Source: Aricia agestis (taxonomy: Eukaryota > Arthropoda > Insecta > Lepidoptera > Lycaenidae). From it: a stretch of 64,000 nt of DNA. The translations under genes were made by a program, and so were the position numbers. Below are positions 44,487-55,507 of this stretch, in pieces (position 1 is the stretch's first letter; every line of letters starts with the position of its first letter). The notes beneath the pieces are model-generated. The model was not told the origin of the DNA. It worked only from the letters and a program-made list of their open reading frames with translations, and did not search any database. The DNA lies in the NCBI RefSeq assembly GCF_905147365.1, contig NC_056422.1:4342501-4406500 (forward strand), written 5' to 3'.

Positions 44487-45101
44487 GTGTGTATCTGTCC
44501 GTGGCATCGTAGCATCCAAACGGGTGGACCGATTTTGATCTAGTTTTTTTTTGTTTGAAAGCTGACATGATCGAGAGTGTTCTTAGCTATAATTCATCAT
44601 CATCAGCCTGCTCAGTGCTGGACAATCAGGGTTTATCTGGTTCATGAAAGGCCGTTAGCAACTTGTAGTCGATTGATGGGTTTTATATTTCATTCTGGTT
44701 GGTGACATTTGCGAATATACACGTATACACATAATAATGGAAAGTTGACCTGATGCTGCAGCATCGCCTGGTAATCAATAGGATATCCAATTCCTCGCCA
44801 ACTTAGAGCAGAGGTTTCGTGTTTGGGCTCATTTTAATTGCGACAGCCAGTTAGAAGTATATAAAGTATAAACAGTAAATATTTACATGCTACTGCTGCA
44901 GCATCACCTGGATTTTATAGGTACCGAGCTTCTTATGAACCCATAGTGGAGGTTTCATATTTGAGCTCATATTAACGGCCTCATCGAAATGGACATTAAT
45001 AGATGGTAATCATGAGAATATAATTCTGTTGATAGGAATTATTCTGCACTATAACCAACACAAGTTTAAAAAGTATGAAATAAAATTAAATTAAGAAATT
45101 T
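44301..45101. repeat. Decayed repeats, no gene
   Basis: 44385-44560 has CCCCCGACAAAAAAGAGGGG, a (CTGT)n run and AAACGGGTGGACCGATTTTG, a Helitron-like head also seen inverted near 25310-25370. 44740-44860 and 44880-44960 are two diverged copies of a unit with TGCTGCAGCATCxCCTGG and GGTTTC.TxTTTGxGCTCAT. Confidence 0.45.
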
Positions 45102-45474
45102 AAAAAAACCCCGCCAAAAACTTTAAAAAGTAATGAAATAATATTTACTGCCTTTAAATTCAAATAATTCCTAACCTGTGTAAAGTAATATTTTAGTCCT
45201 ATTGTTGTCAAGGTGTGTCGGGGGACCGCTAATGTAGATGTTTGATTTCGCATAACAAGTTTAAGGATCAATAATTCACAGCGATCTGAATCGAGATAGG
45301 TATAATCAGCGACTTGGCGGTTGTAGGTTGCAGTTTACTTGGCGGTCCCCCGACACACCGTGACAACAATTATGGACTAAAATATTACTTTACACAAGTT
45401 AGGAATTATTTGAACTTAAAGGCAGCAAATATTATTTCATTACTTTTTAAAGTTGTTTTGGCGGGGGTTTTTTT
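45102..45474. mobile_element. Foldback MITE with about 130-bp arms
   Basis: Arms 45102-45229 and 45342-45474 are near-identical in inversion (AACCCCGCCAAAA, TTCAAATAATTCCTAAC, GTGTGTCGGGGGACCGC). The centre is unique. Confidence 0.9.
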
Positions 45475-45721
45475 TATTTTTAACTTAACTGTAATATTAT
45501 CATTGCTGTAATGATCCAAGAAAAAACAAAGTAGTTTTATTTAAACTTTAATGTTGGCAGTCTTACAAAATAAGAGAAATAAAAAAAAATCGCACGCACA
45601 TAATAAAATTATATCTATATATTTAAGTTTAATTAGTAATGACTATGATTATAATATTTTAACATATTGTAAATTGTTAATGGAATCAGGCGTTACTTTG
45701 CGGAAATCCATAGTTTAAATT

Positions 45722-45959
45722 TAGTTTGTTATTATTTTTAGCAATATTCCGCGAAAACAACTTCCACCTTTAAGTAAATGAGTGAGTGTACTAGTGTTGC
45801 TTGTGTGGTGGTGGTGTATGCAAGTTCTTGCATGCGAGTATACGCATAGGCAGTGTGGGAGGAGGGAGGTGCTGTACGCATGCCTATGCGTACACTCACT
45901 CATTTACTTAAAGGTGGAAGTTGTTTTCGCGGAATATTGCTAAAAATAATAACAAACTA
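45722..45959. mobile_element. Foldback MITE with 70-bp perfect arms
   Basis: TAGTTTGTTATTATTTTTAG... at the left and its exact complement at the right, with TTCCGCGAAAACAACTTCCA in each arm. The centre has GTATGC/GCATAC words. Confidence 0.92.
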
Positions 45960-46062
45960 TTTTTTTTTATATTGTAAATTTTCTAAAGTATTTCCTAAGG
46001 ATCATTTATACCGAGACATAAATTGCTATGCATATCTCCTCTCCTGTAATGTAAACTGACCC

Positions 46063-46640
46063 TAAGGCTGCGTCCCCATCAGACACGGCACGGCGCCGCC
46101 ACCGTGGTACGGCACGACGCCGCCACCGTGATACGGTACGGCGCCGCACCGTGACACGATGCCGTGTACTGTGCACCGCACGCCCCTATTCTGGTAAAAC
46201 TTCCGAACAAAATTTGTGTCCAAACTTAAACGAGGCATATGAAAGTACATATCAAAGTCGCGTAATGCAAATATTGTCATGTATACCGAGGAAATTTTAT
46301 CTATATAATAATAAATAATAGAGAAAATTTTAGCGCTGCATTTTCCTTCTGAAATGACTTCCGTCTGGGTTCTTTGTATAAATATACGGATTTACCCAAA
46401 ATTTCCTCTGTTTCTGTTTCTTTTTCAATCTTCGTCTTAGTAACAACAAGAGAATAATTTTTTCGCGATCCATATCCATATCCAGACAAGCACTCTCGTT
46501 CGAGCGCAAATATCGACTGAATAGGGACGCACCGTACGCGGCACCGTGACACGGTGCGGTGCCGTATCGTATCACGGTGGCGGCGTCGTGCCGTAACACG
46601 GTGCCGGCGCTGCGCCGTGTCTTATGGGGACGCAGCCTTA
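46063..46640. mobile_element. MITE with GC-rich subterminal repeats
   Basis: TAAGGCTGCGTCCCCAT and ATGGGGACGCAGCCTTA at the ends. Both sides have arrays of ACGGTGCGGTGCCG/CGGCGCCGCACCGTG-type words; the middle (46200-46500) is AT-rich and different. Confidence 0.8.
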
Positions 46641-46867
46641 GGAGCTAACTGCCGCACTTAGAGTGGAACATTATTTAGTTAAATGTAATTAATTCAAAAT
46701 TTTGACATAAGCCTCATACATTATCTGTCAAACTCTTCATTAAATTGAGAATTAATCATGATTAAATGTCTCTGAGTACGGCGGTCTGTATGTATAATAA
46801 TAATTATTGTTTGAGAAATTATCAACAATTACTAAAGTATCTACTGGATGCTTCGATCACATAACTG

Positions 46868-47332
46868 GATGTAACAAAACAAAGTGAAACTTAAAATACG
46901 TGAGGATGTGTACTGTGTATATGTACCCAAGCCCTTTAGCAAAGACTTTTTCTTTATCGTTTTGTTATAGAGTCGCCGATCAAAATGAATGGAGTTGACA
47001 TAAGCGTTCGTTAATATGACGTTGACGTTCGACTCGTCTAATGTCAATTCCATTTTTCATCGGCGATTCAATTTAAAAGAAGCGATAAAGAAAAGCTGGT
47101 CTTGGCTACAGGCTCAGTCCCCTGTATAGAGTTTTCTGTGAAAGTAGTAGCGCTGAAGGGGTCATTTTTTTATGATTTTTGTATGAGCAAGCGCCCTAGC
47201 GTTATTTGCCCATACAAATATTAAAAAAAAAATACTTTATCAGCGCTACTACTCTCACGGTTAATTTATATGGGGGCACATACACACTCTAAACTCTAAA
47301 GACGTATAATAATTATCACTTTGTTTTGTCAC
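46868..47332. mobile_element. MITE (GTAACAAAACAAAGTGA family) containing a GCCGAT-type core
   Basis: TGTAACAAAACAAAGTGAAA at the left and ATTATCACTTTGTTTTGTCA at the right. Inside, GAGTCGCCGATCAAAATGAA and TTTTTCATCGGCGATTC form inner arms. Confidence 0.6.
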
Positions 47333-47381
47333 ACTCAGTATATTATGTCATTAGTACTCTTTACTTATTGGTGGTAGCTTC

Positions 47382-49796
47382 CTAGCTGGTGGTAGCTGCA
47401 GTGGTGGTAGTGGGAGGGCGAGTAGTAGTGGTGGTGGTAGTGGTAGTGGTAGGGGAAGCGGTAGTGGTAGGGGAAGCGGTAGTGGTAGGGGAAGCGGTAG
47501 TGGTGGTGGTAGTGGCGGTCGCTTCCGAGCTGGTGGTAGCTGCAGTGGTGATAGTGGTGGTGGTGGGAGCGGTAGTGGTGGTGGTAGTGGTGGTCGCTTC
47601 CGAGCTGGTGGTAGCTGCAGTGGTGGTCTTAAATAGGCAGGACATGTCGAAACCTTTGCAGAGGAGGCAGATTAACTGAAAGAAATTATTTTTACCAATA
47701 AGCGCAAATGTGTGAAATAACTGATGGTAAGCGGTTACCACAGTGGTTAAAGCCTAAAATTTGGAGGGAGTCATACTCATAAAGTTAATATACCTAGCGG
47801 AATAGAGAAACAAAGGCCTGAGCAAGCGAGATGTCACTATCAGTAACACTGCGTGGTAAAAAGAGACGTGTGATACATGACAGTAACACTGTTTTTTTGA
47901 TGTCCAGTCGGCACGTGCCGCACGTTGACAAGTTCGTCACATAGAAATCATATTCAATCATGCTTGTGTAAGTGTATACGTAGACATATTTTTACACACA
48001 GATGAAACCAATTTCAGTTACGTTTGACAGCTCGAGATTGTTGCTCTATTCCGCTAGGTATATTAACTTTATGGTCATACTTAAGTACTACAGCAAAGTA
48101 TCTCCTGTACCAAATTTCAGCAAAATCGGTTGGTTGTGAAGAGGTAACAGACAGATACACTTTTGCATTTATAATATTACTAGATGATCACGCCTAAACT
48201 GCTGAACAGATATTCATCAATATCTGTTCAGCAGTTTAGGCGTGAAGAGGTAACAGACAGACACCCTTTCACATTTATAATATTAGTATGATTGGATGCC
48301 ATTTTGTAGTTTGATTCGAAACAGTTTAAATCGAACAAGTAACGAAACTCAAAGCTGCATTCTATTGCATTAAAATAGAAGAATTGTTTTATTAATTGCC
48401 GTCATTCCAGTTTCCAGACTTAGGGGTTAACTGGAAAATAATGTGCCTATGGTTAAATTGACACAAAAACTTTCAAACACAATACAATGTTTTACAACAC
48501 AATACAGTAACATAGGTTGTGCAGTTGAATAAACATGTGTAACCCGGTAGCCCAGTTCAAAGTTTGTACTGTTTCAATTCGTTTTGATGCCAATATAGGG
48601 GGCGTTTATAAATTACGCAAGACATTTTGCTGGTTTTTAAGCCCCCTCGATTCGTTTGGCCCCCTCGTTGTACCAAATTAGTTAATCGTACGAGAACCAA
48701 ATTTTTTTTCACAATAAAAACTATCATAATAATATTATGTCCACTGCCATTGTTTTAAGTATCTTATACCAAATCCATACTAATATAATATTATAAATGC
48801 GAAAGTCGTCTGTTTGTCTGTCCGTCTGTCTGTCTCGCTCGTACCACTCAATCGATTTTGCTGAAATTTGGCATGGAGATACTTTGAGTCCCGGGAAAGG
48901 ACATAGGATACTTTTTATCCGGGAAAAAATTTACGGTTCCCGCGCGATAAACGAACTTTGACGCAACGGAGTTGCGGGCGTCGTCTAGTTTAAATTTAAT
49001 CAATTCAGTCGTTGAAGACTGAAAAGATAACAAATAGACCGACACACTGTCGCATTTAATATATTTAGTATGTATTATTATAATCGGTACGCGTACATTC
49101 TTAAAAGTGTCAAACCTTGCTTGTTTTTAAAACATGATGGGAACTGTGGGTGGCACAGAACTGCTCGATACCAAATATTTTTAGTTCAGGATAATCATCA
49201 TCTGAAAAAGTAAAATTTGTTAGCTTTGTTTTGGTAAACGAACTTGTCAGTTAAATTGTTATATAAGTTTAGTAAAGTAACACGGCAAAAATTGTTTCTA
49301 CCTGTACGTAAGATTTCGTTACAAAATAATAGGCCCAAACATAATAATATACTAAATACATTTTGCAAAAACAGTGTTTAATTTTTTTTTAAAGGATGAA
49401 CATTAACATTGTCATATAGTAGGGGAGGGGAGGGTGATCCCCTATCTTAATTCGACAGATCTAATGACATTTATATTTTCAATATTCGAAAATAACTTTT
49501 TTTAACCCACCACGTGAGAAATCTGATTTCTATACCATGATAACTAGACACATATCGGAAGCCTATACCAGCTTAATCTGACACGCTCGAGCTTGTACCG
49601 AAATCCCCTCTTCCTCTCCCTAACTAAAGAAGTTGAAAAGTTGCATAGAGAACTTGCTACATCGACTGTTTCTACTAGTTTACCCTATATATTATTTTTT
49701 ATAATAAGGAAGCTTACCTATTTGAGCAATAGAACTCTGCGTTGAATAGAAAATAAATAATAAAAACACACAAGCTCTGAACAATGCGCGTGCCAT
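47382..49796 (-). CDS. Gene 3: secreted mucin-like Thr-rich protein, three exons, 152 aa
   Basis: On the minus strand the exons are 49796-49718, 49201-49116 and 47675-47382 (stop TAG). Exon 1 encodes a signal peptide (MARALFRACVFLLFIFY..., likely cut after SSIA) and ends at GTAAGC, phase 1. Exon 2 follows a strong acceptor (TTTTACTTTTTCAG), encodes DDDYPELKIFGIEQFC and 13 more residues, and ends AAG|GTTTGA, a weak donor. Exon 3 follows TTTCTTTCAG in matching phase 0. It encodes LICLLCKGFDMSC and then about 80 residues of almost pure Thr with Ala, Ser and Pro, including three ASPTTT units and repeated TTAATTSSEA modules. The tail should be heavily O-glycosylated, as in secreted mucins or peritrophic/silk-associated proteins (family knowledge; function inferred). 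The LICxxCK motif resembles gene 1. The stop falls inside the third AATTSSEA copy (TCG replaced by TAG). Exon 2's donor is the weakest point. Confidence 0.62.
47779..48072. mobile_element. MITE (ATAAAGTTAATATACCTAGC family), copy 2, in intron 2 of gene 3
   Basis: Complete, opposite orientation to the copy at 38704. Ends ATAAAGTTAATATACCTAGC and GCTAGGTATATTAACTTTAT. Confidence 0.85.
48097..48293 (-). mobile_element. Two Helitron-like 5' pieces joined through a palindrome
   Basis: Two minus-strand pieces with AATATTATAAATG.., CTGTCTGTTACCTCTTC each. Between them is a perfect 25-bp inverted repeat ACGCCTAAACTGCTGAACAG... (48191-48244) with a 4-nt loop. In intron 2 of gene 3. Confidence 0.65.
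48774..48989 (+). mobile_element. Helitron-like element (Lep1-type), full length, in intron 2 of gene 3
   Basis: TCCATACTAATATAATATTA to hairpin GCAACGGAGTTGC and GGGCGTCGTCTAG, flanked by A and T. A decayed second 5' piece follows (49000-49075). Confidence 0.78.
49418..49622. repeat. Unclassified interspersed repeat, copy B (inverted), in intron 1 of gene 3
   Basis: Matches 16772-16955 in reverse: ATCCCCTATCTTAATT, CCACGTGAGAAATCTGAT, TTAATCTGACACGCTCGAGC, CCGAAATCCCCTCTTC. Confidence 0.6.
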
Positions 49797-49845
49797 GGTG
49801 GTCCGACAACTAATACTAGGGCAGCCGAAGTCTGTTAGTTGCACA

Positions 49846-49850
49846 ACTGA
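49846..49850 (-). promoter_or_regulatory. Possible initiator of gene 3
   Basis: TCAGT on the minus strand, about 52 nt upstream of the gene 3 ATG. The TATA-like sequence upstream (TATTATATCC) is closer than the usual 30 nt, so this promoter call is weak. Confidence 0.25.
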
Positions 49851-49910
49851 AATATGTTTTCATGGATATAATAGTGTGGATATGTCTTACGCACTCAGAT
49901 ATATTTATTT

Positions 49911-50133
49911 AGTATCTTTTGCCCGCAGCTTTGCTCGCGTTATTAAAAGTTTCATACAATCTTTCATCCCCAATTTTATCCCCTTGAGTATTTTGATCAA
50001 TTCTATCGAATTTTATCAAATTGATCAAAATTATTTCTTAGCGGGTGCCTACGTCCAGTGGTATGGCCTGTGCGTTAATGGATCACTATGTCAGTCAGTC
50101 AGTGACATTTGAGTTAAGTATATATATATTTAG
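49911..50133 (-). mobile_element. Helitron-like element, second family, diverged copy
   Basis: TTTTGCCCGCAGCTTTGCTC (minus-strand 3' hairpin) to TCAGTCAGTCAGTGACATTTG and TATATATA. It begins about 60 bp upstream of the gene 3 initiator. Confidence 0.6.
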
Positions 50134-51225
50134 ATTTAAGATTACTTAACTTTAATTACCAGTTTTTTTGGGAAAATTTATGTAGTTTATGCCAACATTT
50201 TCATCAAATTAGTTTAATTATCTCTAAGTATAGTCGTTACGGCCTTTTTGTAATTTTTAAAGTTATACGCGTCGACTCCTTTTCACGTTGGACGATGAAT
50301 AACCATGATTGCTAACACGATTGGAACTATCTACAGTACGGTATATAATATTAAAACATTTTCGAATTAACATTGACCATGAGTATTGATCATGTTCCTC
50401 TAATCTCTATACCTGTGTAACCGCCCAAATATTTTGTCCAACATTGGTCAACGTGGTAAAGCCGCATATTGCCACTGTAAAATAATTATTATGTTTCTAC
50501 TAATGTTTTATTCTTCCGATATAGTGATTTTAATTATATTACCTAAGTGATACTTGATTGTTGATTCCTGTATAAACATTGTTTTCTCTCGCTATTTCAA
50601 TCATAAGTAAATAGAATTAAAATAACAATTGAATCGAGATACACTATGATAAAAGAATAGACAATGCCTCAGACGCTATTTACATAATTAAAAATCTACC
50701 GCCTTACGTACTGTTATAGAAATTTATTCATAGCAGATTGTTAATCGGTACAGTAAAATAAAATATTTAAAAAACTATTAAAAATGTTCCTCAAAAATAT
50801 TAAAACACTTAGGCAATATTTTAAAACGAAAAAGAGTTTTTCAAAATTCCACCCCCAGGGGTAAAACAGCTTTTTTTGCTTTTTAGGAGTCCCAATTTAC
50901 AGCAAAGCCACGGGCTAAAGCTATAGTCCAAACGACAAAGTTTCATATTTTTGCATGAAATGTACGCCTTTGGACTGTACTAATATTTTGGCCAATATCC
51001 ATATCATTACGAAGTAAAATGTTCCAGTCCAAAGATATTCCTTTTGAAATCCTTATCTTTCGCGTTGATTTTATGTCCACCATAAAGATAGCTTGGCGAC
51101 AAGTTGGCATACACAAAATTACGCGCGGTATTCCCACTTTTATTACAAACATTGTTATAAATATTAGCATATTCGTTGGCCTAGTTTTCTGTTTAATTTA
51201 AGAATGGTACACACGTACAAATTAT
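50134..51225. other. No gene recognised
   Basis: AT-rich. Overlapping open frames on both strands at 50943-51201 have no recognisable domain. Confidence 0.4.
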
Positions 51226-51357
51226 TGCTTGACGGCCTGTCCACACGGCGCGATGTGTTGCGTCGTCGCAACGCAAATATTTTAACGCATAGCCGGCTAC
51301 ACGGGCGCTGTGTCAAATTTGTGAAATATCACGTATTGTGCAATATTATTGATCATA

Positions 51358-53634
51358 TCTTTGATGGTCTACCTGCAATATTTTGGTCCCGTTGTTCTGA
51401 TTCGCTCTCTCTTCCACTAACAACATTGTATAATCGTTCTCTTAAAGAAGGAATCTTTCCACGTAGGTGGAAAACTGCTCAAATAGTATCGATACATAAA
51501 AAAGGTTCGCGTATGGACATAAAAAATTACAGAGGAATCTCTATATTGAATGTACCGGCAAAAGTTTTGGAAAAATTGTCTACAATTATATATACCCCAT
51601 CTTACATCAATCAATACCCAATCAACAACATGGCTTCTTAAAAGGTCGCTCCACTACTACCAACCTGGCCTGTTTCTCTAGCTATATCTTAGAAAATATG
51701 GAAGGTGGTGGCCAAATTGATGTAATCTACACGGATTTTGAGAAAGCCTTCGATCGTGTAGACCATGATATTCTTCTTCACAAGCTACAGGCTCTCGGCA
51801 TTCATGGAGACTTGTTACGATGGATGAAATCATACTTGTCTAACCGGTCACAGGCTGTGGTCTTGGGAGGCTATCGCTCGGATTTCATTATTGTTCCTAC
51901 CGGCGTCCCCCAAGGCTCTCATTCGGGTCCGCTCTTTTACAATGCATACTTATTTGATATCGGATTATAGATAAAAAACTCAAATTATCTAATGTACGCA
52001 GACGATAAGAAGGTTTTTTTTAAAATTAGAACACCTATGGACTGTATCTTGCTACAAAACGATTTAGACAATTTACTCTCATATTATGCATTGAACAACA
52101 TCACAGTCAACTCTAGTATATGCGAGTGCATAACCTTTACTCGAAAACTAAACCCTATTACTAATCACTACAAGCTTGATGGAATCGTCATTAAAAGAAA
52201 ACGTAGTATCAGGGATTTGGGTGTCTTTTTAGATAGTAAATTCATGTTTTCGGACCACATTGAGAATATCATCTCGAAAGCTCACAAAAACCTTGGATTT
52301 GTTCTGCGTAGCTGTAAATCTTTTTCAAACCCTACAGCTCTTATGTCAGTCTACTCAGCTTATGTCAGGAGTACTCTAGAATATAGTTGTCCTATTTGGT
52401 CTCCACACTACATTATCTATAAAAGCCGACTAGAGAGAATACAAAAGAAGTTTATTAATCACCTGAACTATAAAAGCGGGAAATTCTTTAAAACTTATGA
52501 AGATTCCTGTGATTCACACAATCTGCTAACTTTAGAGCAGAGGCGTATTGTCCTGGATATGGGCTTTCTTTACGATATTTTAAATAATAGGATAGATTGT
52601 CCACACCTTGTATCTCAAATTTCATTTGAACCCCAAAAACCCGGACCCGTAAGACCCCACTACTGCAGGTTCCGTTGCATCAAACAATTTACGAACAAAA
52701 TTCTGTCCTAACACGTATCACTCATGTATTTAATAAGCATTTCAGTAATATTGACTTATTTTCTCACTCTAAGGCTAATTTTTTTTTAATGAAATAAGGG
52801 GGCAAACGAGCAAATGGGTCACCTGATGGAAAGCAACTTCCGTCGCCCATGGACACTCGCAGCATCAGAAGAGCTGCAGGTGCGTTGCAGGCCTTTTAAC
52901 AGGGAATAGAGTAAAAGGGGAGGGTAGGGATGGGAATGGAAGGGAATAGAGGAGGGTAGGAAGGGAATAGGCAAGGGAATAGGGTAGGGGATTGGGCCTC
53001 CGGTAAACTCACTCACTCGGCGAAACACAGCGCAAGCGCTGTTTCACGCCGGTTTTCTGTGAGAACGTGGTATTTCTCCGGTCGAGCCGGCCCATTCGTG
53101 TCGAAGCATGGCACTCCCACGTATAAATTTAGAATTTAAGTAATAAAATCGGTAAAAAGCCTGAAATTATGACTAAAGAAATAATATTATTGCTTGCACC
53201 AGTCTTCTTGATTAAAATTAATTCAAATTTGTTAATATAATTTAAATTAAATACTTACATAAAACACAGCTAAAACACTTCGTTATTATTAAAACCTACA
53301 TAGTAACATTATAGTCTTATTAAAAATAAAAAAGGTTTGAATAATATTATGTGTAATATTTGAAGTGTACAATAATGAGAGATACTTTATCTTATTCTTG
53401 AACTTAACAGTAACTGTTGTACTATACTGGTTAAACGTCTTGACTAGCCTCTTCTTTCTAGACTTTTAACTTTTAATTTGAATATTAATGTGCCTTTATT
53501 ATTTTAAGGTTTTAGTTTGTAATACATATATATGGGAAACCTGTAATTGGCTTTATTGTTTGTTAAACGCTCTATGTAATTTTTTTAAAGTATGTAAGCT
53601 GTTGGTTTTCACAATAAATAAATAAATCAAATAA
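51358..53634 (+). mobile_element. 5'-truncated jockey-like LINE
   Basis: Encodes RT in three frames: PRRWKTAQIVSIHKKGSR and IKNYRGISIL (to about 51600); IDVIYTDFEKAFDRVDHDIL and PTGVPQGSHSGPLFYNAY (51698-51970); YADDKKVFF onward to FTNKILS (51992-52711). The 3' UTR, interrupted by a SINE, ends GTTGGTTTTCACAATAAATAAATAAATC-type sequence near 53634. Few breaks and intact motif A (FEKAFDRVDHD) and YADD, so relatively young. Confidence 0.85.
52779..53122 (-). mobile_element. SINE copy 7, in the 3' UTR of a LINE
   Basis: Full copy from the T-run with AATGAAATAAGGGGGCAAAC to GGCACTCCCACGT. Confidence 0.9.
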
Positions 53635-53740
53635 ATATCGGGTTAATATTGAACATCTTTCAATCTTAATGTCAAATAAGTTGTTTAATAAAATATTGTT
53701 CAATATAATTGTAGATCTAGGGCTAAGATCAGATGGACGT

Positions 53741-54404
53741 AATGGAAGATTAATTACTGGAACCCCAAAACTCCTGTCAAAGTTGAGACATCCGTATAAA
53801 TTTCCGAATATAAATAAAATCCGGAGTAAATTCCGGAATTTCCCGGAATTGATGGGAATCGAAGGGGATGTAAAAGTTATACTCGAGAAGTTATAATAAC
53901 TTTGCTTATTTATGTTATCTTAATTCATACTTAGTACGAGCTCAAATCCTTATGAAGTTTTAAAAAGCCTTATTTAAATCAGGGGATTTTTGGCAAAATC
54001 CAATTTATATTAAACCGGCGTGAAACAGTTTCTGTTATTACAATTTGTTCTATTCATAGTTATGACAACCTGTTCTCGCATGAAGCCTTTATCCTACCTG
54101 AAACAAGCCTGACCACTTAAATTCTATAATTTGGTGGGATATAAAACATCTAAACGCCACTTAAATTATCCAAAGTGTCACGATAAACGTCGTTCAGATG
54201 TTATTAAGTTTTTACGAGGGTTCGCTCGGAGCCTAAGATGCAATAACATGATGTTATGATATAAGATAAAATAGCGAAATAAAAAGTGAGCCTTATATTT
54301 ATTGAGATAAGTGCTATCGCCTGATGAAATCCACAATATGTTAGAGAAAAGAAATTAAATGGTGTTTTCTAATTGATAACAACATATTACACCGCTAGTT
54401 TTTT
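53741..54404. other. No gene recognised
   Basis: The 75-codon frame at 53669-53896 starts inside MITE sequence; its second half (KFPNINKIRSKFRNFPEL) has no family that I recognise. Confidence 0.35.
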
Positions 54405-54658
54405 ATAATAATAATAATAATAGTTTATTGTCTCAGTAAATACATAATAAGGAAATGATACAAGACAAAAGATAGATACCTACAGAGTGTTACAATAATA
54501 AGGTGCACAACCCCTACACTAAGAGTCTTGTGCTGTAGGGGTTGACTAAATTAAATGTACATAATAATTGGATATAGTGTGTAGAAGCATGCTATTTTCG
54601 GGCATTGGTCCTCCCCAAATATTCAGTACTGCATCTCCTGTGTAGCGACAGGCGATTC
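54405..54658 (-). mobile_element. LINE 3'-UTR fragment
   Basis: Minus strand ends TACTGAGACAATAAACTATT with a (TTA)n tail at 54405-54422. A hairpin CAACCCCTACA / TGTAGGGGTTG lies at 54507-54545. No coding part retained. Confidence 0.5.
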
Positions 54659-55097
54659 TTAAGAGGGCGACTAACCCAAAAAATCAAACATCGTCCTTCT
54701 CTCTTCACACTCACGCCCGTCTTTCATATGCCAGGTGAAAAAGGACGACGCGGATTCATCGCCAAATTAGTTTTTTCTCAATAACTCGATAAATATACAA
54801 CATTTTTAAAATCCGCTGGGTCGGTCTCTCAATGATAGAATTTTATACAATGTGTTAAAATAATAACTTAGCTCAATGCACGTTTATAGCAATAAATGAA
54901 AAATTCGTGAAAATTAGATGCATTTTTGTGATTTTTTTTTTATCGAGAAAATTTTAAGATATCATGTTTTTGCTCAGATTGAATTCTCGAAAATATAATG
55001 TAGTATCTAATTTTAGAAAATGAAACAATTCGGGGCCAATTTTCAAGTATAAAAATGAATTATAAAATCGACACTTTAGGGTTAGTCGCCCCCTTAA
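54659..55097. mobile_element. piggyBac-like MITE with TTAA flanks
   Basis: GAGGGCGACTAACCC and GGGTTAGTCGCCCCC are inverted ends, bounded by TTAA at 54659-54662 and 55094-55097, the piggyBac target duplication. The interior has no transposase. Confidence 0.75.
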
Positions 55098-55112
55098 CGA
55101 AAAACTTTAGTG

Positions 55113-55275
55113 TCAATTCAGACCGTAACGCGACGAGGCGAGGCGAGGCGCGGCGCGGCATAAATTTGTATGGCATAAATTTGACAGATTTCAATTGCGT
55201 GAGACGTCTTGCGAATCTGTCAAATCCATATAAATTATGAAATGCATCTACGCGTTGCGTTGCTGTCTGAATCAA
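55113..55275. mobile_element. MITE (CAATTCAGACCGCAACGCGA family), copy 3
   Basis: CAATTCAGACCGTAACGCGA, an expanded GAGGCGAGGCGAGGCGCGGC, and TCTACGCGTTGCGTTGCTGT at the right; the end is decayed. Confidence 0.65.
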
Positions 55276-55334
55276 CCCTTAGATGGAAAAAATTAAGACC
55301 AAAAGTTGTAACGACACTTTTTGCCACAGACGTA

Positions 55335-55402
55335 GATCAAGATAGATACCGCATGTGTATGTACTTCGCGGGCGGCGGGTCATGCGGTATCTATCTTGAT
55401 CT
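55335..55402. repeat. Inverted repeat
   Basis: AGATCAAGATAGATACCGCA and TGCGGTATCTATCTTGATCT around a GC-rich loop. Confidence 0.85.
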
Positions 55403-55507
55403 AGTCTGTGCTTTTTGATATAGTTGTTAGCCGTGCGGTAGTGCGTGTTTCTCTCTCTGTCTCTCTCTCTCTTTATTTTTGTTGTTGAGAGTACCTATAG
55501 GTATAGG

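Larger units (their letters stand above)
51326..53740. mobile_element. MITE (GGGCCCCTAGACGATCAATT family) split by a LINE that itself carries a SINE
   Basis: ATATCACGTATTGTGCAATATTATTG (as two overlapping words, 51327-51352) and, after the LINE, GTTAATATTGAAC with TTTCAATCTTAATGTCAAA and CAATATAATTGTAGATCTAGGG-like sequence match the intact MITE at 24030 in reverse order and orientation. Confidence 0.55.

Noticed and set aside
53669..53896. 75-codon frame as a possible small gene
   Set aside because: Its start lies in MITE sequence and no family or splice signal supports it.
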